This document shows, one piece after another, positions 58,362 to 64,000 of a stretch of DNA of 64,000 nt (position 1 is its first letter; each line of letters starts with the position of its first letter). Source of the DNA: Cycas panzhihuaensis (Eukaryota; Cycadophyta). Under the pieces are notes generated by a model. The model searched no databases, had not been told where the DNA came from, and saw nothing but the letters and a program-made list of their open reading frames with translations. The stretch is taken from the NCBI GenBank assembly GCA_023213395.1, contig CM041465.1, positions 62,007,741 through 62,071,740 on the forward strand, in the 5' to 3' direction. Position numbers and translations under genes: made by a program.

Positions 58362-60341
58362 TAGAAGGGGACCTATTCACTCTATTCCACTTGCATGGAG
58401 TTATTTTACCTCACCTTCACCTTTAATATGAAGTATTGAGAGTGCATTCATTATTTTTAATATTTTGAGAGCTTAAAATTATATTCCTTTGTATGTTACT
58501 ACTTTTTCTATGTGTGTAAAAATTCAGAGGCAAAGAAAATATGTTTTCAAAGCTATTCAACTGCTAAAACAGTTTCAGAAGTATTAAAGGCCTAAAATTT
58601 CATGAAAATTTTGAACATCTTAGATGTTAATGACATTTGGTATGAAAGATTGAATTAACTAGGGGATCATTTTTGTCTTTTGGAGTAACTTCATATTTAG
58701 CCTACAACAGTGAGTTTTGGTTGAGACAAAAGGGTAAAATTTGTAAATAAGTGATTTAAGGCATTTTTCCCAATAAAATCTTTTAATTATAAGATAAAAA
58801 TTTGAAAGTTTTTTTAAGGGATCTAGTAGATTTATGTATTAAGATCATTTTAAGGTAATTCTCATCAAATTTCATTCACTAGTTAATGATATCTATGCAG
58901 TTTTCTCACGATTACTGAATTTATCTACTCAACCCTGTAAAGGATATTGCGAAGGCATATCAAGTAATTTTTTGGCTAATTTTAGAGATGGTCTAGAAGG
59001 AAAAGTTTATGTATGTGTTAAAATGTAATGTTTTACATATTAAAGTTAAGATTCTGAGACAAAGGATCTGGCGGGATTTTGCTTTTATGTTTTTTTGGGC
59101 AGAAAATGTTTTATGCCTTTTGAGAAATTTAACTTCACTACTCTATCAGAAATGACATTTTTGAGAAATTTAACTTCACTACTCTATCAGAAATGACATT
59201 ATGAATACTTTTTCCTTATTCCATAAATTTTGATTTTAGCATTTAGGCCTTTATATTTGTAATTTTTAGAAAATTTTGTCTATTTATCATTATTTATAAA
59301 TTTTGTAGAAAGAAATCACAAAATAGGATAAAATAACATGTATATAGATTTAGAAAAATTAGAATTTTAGTGGTAAGTTAATTCATTTTTTATTACATTA
59401 TGGATTTTGTATCAAAACTTTAAAAAACATATTTGGAAACATTATACTAAAGTAAGGGAAACCTTAGATCGGAAGCAACATCTGGTTCCCCTACTAAATC
59501 TAGTATGCTTTTTCTCTTTGCACACATATCATAAAGCATTAAAAAAATAGTAACAACAACAAAGCAAACACAAAAAATAAGCAAGCATATTTGGCAACTT
59601 TCTATTTTAGTTTTTAGTTATTCAGAAATAACTTACATTATTCCTAAAAGGAATCTCATTCGTATGATTTATACTGCCAGTTCTTGACTTATGCGCACAC
59701 TCGCCTTGGTTGAAATAGACCATGATTGGATGAATTCTAGGCCCTAAGAGAGGTGTGAGTTTTATACTAGGTCTGGTCTTAACTGGAATAGTGGTGGAGG
59801 GATAAGTTATCCATACCTACGACCTCCAATAAGGGATAATCTTAATAACCACTTAGGAAAACTAAAAACCTTAATGCAAGATTATAATTAACCTAGTCTA
59901 ATATTCGACATAGTTGTGGGATACACGCATACTATTTGACTCTTCAGAGGAGGTATATAGCTGCTCATTGGTAAATTAGGTGAGGATTGGGAGTACTTAG
60001 GCTCCATTGTGACTTAGATTTCATCACTAAGCACAGGTGTAGGTATCGTGGGTGAAGGCCCTAATCATCTACTAGAAGCCTTAGGCATCAAAGCCTCACC
60101 TACATTTGGACATAAGTTAAAGGTTAGTGGCATAACACATCACCACTATTTACCAACTCTATATTAGGTCTCATTCTTGCATCATTGCTTATACTCATTT
60201 TTCATAGTTATTAAAAAATACTTAATCATTGCTTACTTTTCATCATAGCATTTATTTCTACATCTCTACTGCGTTAGTTGTATTAGCCACATATGTTAGT
60301 AGCATATACTTCTATCATCTCTTATACTTATTCATCATCAC
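58362..60341 (+). other. C4 untranslated leader (about 2 kb)
   Basis: No gene. AT-rich, with a 41-bp tandem duplication at 59120-59200 and a GC-richer block at about 59640-60130 shortly before gag, as in C2. Confidence 0.6.
59120..59200. repeat. 41-bp tandem duplication
   Basis: The unit starting TTGAGAAATTTAACTTCACT is present twice head to tail (59120-59160, 59161-59200) without mismatch over the compared 40 bases. Confidence 0.92.
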
Positions 60342-61330
60342 CATGTCATTTTAATTTAAGCAAAATGTTAACTACATATTGAAAGGCAAAGAAAATTAGG
60401 ATTTATGGTACACTAGAGTTAAAAATATTGTAAAGTATGAAGGCCTTTAGAGAGCCCACTTGCAGCTTATACCCATCATACCTGTAATAACTATAACACC
60501 TACTTCTGGTAGATCCACCCTAATAACTCCTACAGATGCTACAGCTAAACTACAATGGGAGATGATGAAAAGATTTGTGTAGGAATTATATTAGTTACTG
60601 ATCACTCCTTGCACAACTTGATTAATGAAGAGTAACATGATATAGCCTGGAAGGTCTTTAAAGTTCTTAAGAAGAATTTTGATGGCAAGTCAGATTTAGA
60701 ATTTGTTCATCTTGTTCTGAATATGAACAAATTAAAAATGTGAAAGGGCCAAGCTCATAAGACAATAAATCTCCTTTAACCAATTAAACAGGCAATTGAT
60801 AAATATTTTAGGACCCAATGTATCACTTGGGTATTCTTGATCATGTCATGTCTACATGTCTCTAATTATAAAAACTTGCTTGGAAGTCTTCAATCTAGTG
60901 GAACATTGAAGACATTCAACTCCATAACACTTGTTGAAAAGTTTATAAAAATTGACAAGACCCTTGATACCAACTTTGTAGCCTCTGACTCTCTTCCACA
61001 TATAACCTTTGAAGTGGAAAAAGAAGTTTACTACACAAAAAATCAAGGTCCCTCTCATAGTAGAGGAAATAACTGAGCAATAAGAAGAGGAAGAAATATG
61101 GGAAATCATCCATAAGGTCAATCAAACCCTCAGTCATAACCTCGACAGTCTCAAGGCCAAGGGCCACCTCAATAAAGAGTAAGACAATCAGGACAAACTA
61201 GTACCTCTTCAGGGACTAGTAATCAACCTATTATGTGTGATCTGTGTAATTGTAAATGACGCTTAGCAAAATATTGTAGAACTACCACTTATAAGTTGGC
61301 AAAGTTCCAACCAAAACATGGAGCTCACAA
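60342..61330 (+). pseudogene. C4 gag
   Basis: The frame from ATG 60342 gives NVNYILKGKEN, DLWYTRVKNIVKYEGL and DATAKLQWEMMKRFV, a copia gag. The C-terminal half is broken into several frames. Near 61232 MCDLCNCK is followed after a stop by RLAKYCRT, a degraded zinc knuckle. Confidence 0.7.
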
Positions 61331-61529
61331 TGTTAAAGAAACTTGTGAAGAATCCTTTAGTGGTACCAGTTTTATATAGGCATGCACTTTCAAAGAATTG
61401 AGGGATCTTAAGCATCAAATGCCATTAACCAACCAAAGAGATACTTTCAAGCTTGATGTGGATATATCACTTATGAATTCCCTTTACCAATGCCAAGCCC
61501 TATTGGAATTGTAAATAGTGTGGATTCAA

Positions 61530-62180
61530 TCGAAGGATAATGGATCATGGATATATGAGCAACTCAATATATGATGTGCAATTGTAATCTATATCAAACA
61601 TTTGACTTAAATGTTCAAAGAGTTATTTACATGGCAGATAAATCACAACAACTTGTTAGAGGAATTGGTAATATTCACCTAAAACTCTGAGGCTTAAAAG
61701 ATTTTACATTACTTAATATCTTATACATATCCAATCTTAAATAAAACCTGCTCTCCTTATCCATACTTATCTCTTATAGGTTTAATCTTAGTGTAGTTGC
61801 AAATGACTAGACTCTCCAAGTCATTCATCCTCCAACTGATCAAGTGGTCTTGATTGGACATCTCTCTAGCAAACTCTTTTTACTTAATAGTTCTCTATCT
61901 TCTGAAGCCCATTGTGCCTAAAGCCCTCGTGTTGATGAAGAATTTACATTTAATTCCATCTTAACCCATCTAACGTTGTCACTAGAAGCTCTTTGGCATG
62001 CTCGCACGGGCCATGTTCACATTGATAGACTTAGAGATCTTTCTAACACTCTTCCAAATATTTCAAAGTTCTCCTCTAATCCCTTTAAATATGAAGCTTG
62101 TATCATTGTCGAATCTCATTGACAACCCTTTCCTAAAAGTCAATGGAAATTGATCCATCTATTATAATTGATACACTATG
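61530..62180 (+). pseudogene. C4 protease and gag pre-integrase domain
   Basis: WIMDI, stop, ATQYMMCNCNLYQTFDLNVQ marks the protease active site, with Ser-Gly lost. YMADKSQQLVRGIGNIHLKL follows. The pre-integrase block is LEALWHARTGHVHIDRLRDL. Confidence 0.75.
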
Positions 62181-62780
62181 ATCTGTGTGGACCAATGCCC
62201 ATTCCTTCACTAAAGGGCAAGTTATATTACATCTCTTTCATTGATGATTTCACTACACAAGAAAGATGAATCCTTTCATATATTCAAAGAGTTCAAAGCC
62301 CGCACTGAAAAGGATTTAGGTTATCAACTTAAATATCTTCAAATTAACAATGGTGGCAAATACACCTCATATGAGTTTGAAATCTACCTTCGATGCAATG
62401 GCATCAAGCATCAAACAACAGTAGCAGACACCCCACAACAAAATAGAGTTGCTGAGCGCATGAACAAGACAATCATGAACATGGCTCGAGCTGTGTTGGT
62501 ATACAAACATGTACCTACCTACCTATGGGTTGAAGCCAAATAGATAGTTGTTTATTATATAAATGTTGTTAGCCCATCAAAGGAAGGATAATGACCTAAT
62601 AAAAAGTGGTTAGGACAAGCTCCTATTATTCATAACTTCAAAAATTTTGGCTCTACATGCTATGCCCACATTCTAGATGTAGATTGAAATAAACTCCAAC
62701 CAAGGGCACTTAAAGGCATCTTTATTAGATACCTTAAGGATAAGAAATGGTATAAGGTTTTTATACCTTCATAATGAAAA
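62181..62780 (+). pseudogene. C4 integrase
   Basis: LIHYDLCGPMPIPSLKGKLY leads to YISFIDDFTTQ with the first Asp. The second reads LQINNGGKYTSYEFEIYLRC, Asp changed to Asn. RVAERMNKTIMNMARAVLVY keeps the catalytic Glu. The end has GIFIRYLKDKKWYKVFIPS-like text with stops. Confidence 0.85.
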
Positions 62781-63480
62781 ATCATCGTTACCAGAGATGT
62801 TATTTTTGCAAAGATAGAGGATCAATTACTTAAATTAGAATCTAAAGTACCCTCATACTACTATAATCATATTATCAAGTATGATGTTTAGATTCTAAAA
62901 TTTGGGGGGGAGGGGACAAATATAAATTACTCCAAATATTAGAAACTAATAATAGAGGCTTAGAGGATATAAGTTATGACTTTGAACCGATGAGTACACA
63001 TCCAATACTATCCTTTGAAGATAGTAGAGTTGACAAAGGCAAAGCCATTATAGAAGAACCATCCTCTCCATCTTCAGTTGACAAAGGAAAAATAATGGTA
63101 GAAGGACCATCTTTCTCAGGTGCATTAACATCCTCCTCACAAAATGATAATTTTAATGAATAAGATGAGAACCAAGAAGATGAGGAAATAAGGACCTCAT
63201 TCCTAACTCGAGGATCTCGAGAAGCCTGTCAACTCAATAAGGACATATAACCAGATGAGGTGGGCAAAACTAGTACTTGAAGTACCCATAGAGTAAGGAT
63301 ACATGAATAATTATATATTGAGCTTGAACCAATAGAATTGCACCTTACTCTTAATGAAGAGCACCTAACATACCAAGAAGTTGTAAAACATATAGTTTAG
63401 AGAAATGCCATGAATGAAGAGTGCCAATCTCTTATCAAGAATGGTACATAGGAGTTTGTTGATCTACCACTTGCTAGAAA
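62781..63480 (+). other. C4 linker between integrase and RT
   Basis: An acidic and Ser-rich linker, including a G-run at 62904-62917 and two related copies of a DKGK...EGPSF-like phrase near 63030 and 63080. It ends with the RT lead-in NEECQSLIKNGT. No domain. Confidence 0.5.
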
Positions 63481-64000
63481 GGTAGTTCAAAATAAATAGG
63501 TGCTAAAAAATAAATATAGATCAGATGGAACCCTTGAAAAACACAAGGCAAGGTTGGTAGCTAAAGGATTTATACAAAGGGAAGGCATTAATTACATTGA
63601 AGTCTTTGCACCTACAACTAAGTGGCCTACAATTAGAACTCTTGTGGCATTGGCTACTCAACAGGGTTGGAAAATCCACCAACTCAATATTAAGACCACG
63701 TTTCTTAATGGAGATATTGAAGAAGAAATTTACATGGCTTAACTAGAAGGATATGAGATTGAAGGTCAAGAGCATAAGGTTTGTAGGCTTAGAAAGACCT
63801 TGTACAGCCTTGAACAAGCCCCTCATGCTTGGTTTGCCAAGTTGTATGAAATAATAAGGTAAGTTAGATACGAAGTTTGTGACTACCAAGATATTAATAC
63901 AATATTGTTCATCAAACACCATAAGGATAAAGTCACTTATCTTATAATCTTTGTGGATGACATGCTAATAATGGGTAATAGTGAACAGGCAATAAGCGAG
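63481..64000 (+). pseudogene. C4 reverse transcriptase (truncated by the window)
   Basis: KYRSDGTLEKHKARLVAKGF, IQREGINYIEVFAPTTKWPT, IHQLNIKTTFLNGDIEEEIY (first catalytic Asp now Asn), LYSLEQAPHAWFAKLYEI and the intact box IIFVDDMLIMGNSEQ at the right edge. Several stops. Confidence 0.88.

Larger units (their letters stand above)
58030..64000 (+). mobile_element. C4: plus-strand Ty1/copia element, cut off by the window edge
   Basis: A tRNA-Met-type primer site follows a probable LTR end at 58347. Gag, protease, pre-integrase, integrase and RT follow in copia order to base 64000. The LTR's outer edge is not resolved; I place it near 58030-58050. It is more decayed than C2. Confidence 0.82.

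Noticed and set aside
1-64000. CRISPR arrays, rRNA operons, bacterial operons
   Set aside because: No regularly spaced short repeats, no rRNA text, and no bacterial gene organisation. The repeats present are LTRs and small tandem units.

Overview
This window is nuclear DNA from a seed plant with a large, repeat-filled genome. Almost every base can be assigned to LTR retrotransposons of the Ty3/gypsy Tat lineage or of Ty1/copia. I recognise no intact host gene. Species cannot be read from the sequence. Evidence for a plant: tRNA-Met-type primer sites in the copia elements, Tat-type pol with a second RNase H, a plant mobile domain gene as cargo, and decay dominated by transitions, as expected for methylated repeats.

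Layout. The oldest recognisable layer at the left is a minus-strand Tat element (G0), whose primer site lies near 39.7 kb and whose reverse transcriptase runs off the left edge. A minus-strand copia element (C1, 1839-23867) sits between G0's protease and RT. C1's 3' LTR was later hit by a full-length plus-strand Tat element (G1, 2053-18837, two 2725-bp LTRs). G0's gag is interrupted at 25073-38312 by a composite: an inverted LTR (25073-27786) joined exactly at its terminus to a 5'-truncated plus-strand Tat element (G2, 27787-38312). The region 39.7-43.5 kb is AT-rich and holds a fossil of a further Tat RNase H. A minus-strand copia-type element without recognisable gag-pol (C3, 43510-57417) contains a younger, complete plus-strand copia element (C2, 47869-56179) with 336-bp LTRs and a perfect 5-bp target duplication. 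From about 58.0 kb to the right edge runs another plus-strand copia element (C4), cut off inside RT.

Most interesting content. G1 and G2 both carry, between integrase and the 3' LTR, a spliced gene on the antisense strand. It encodes a plant-mobile-domain-like protein with an acidic stretch and a coiled-coil tail. It has a candidate TATA box of its own and a phase-1 intron of about 112 nt. Next to it, in sense, lies an archaeal-type RNase H reading frame separate from pol. G1 and G2 also share a glutamate in place of the first catalytic aspartate of integrase and three identical stop codons. These suggest either descent from an already defective source or parallel decay.

All coding regions are pseudogenes carrying stops. 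G1 gag-pro-RT-RNase H keeps one reading frame for about 5.4 kb, and G2 pol keeps one frame for 3.2 kb, so decay there has been mostly by substitution.
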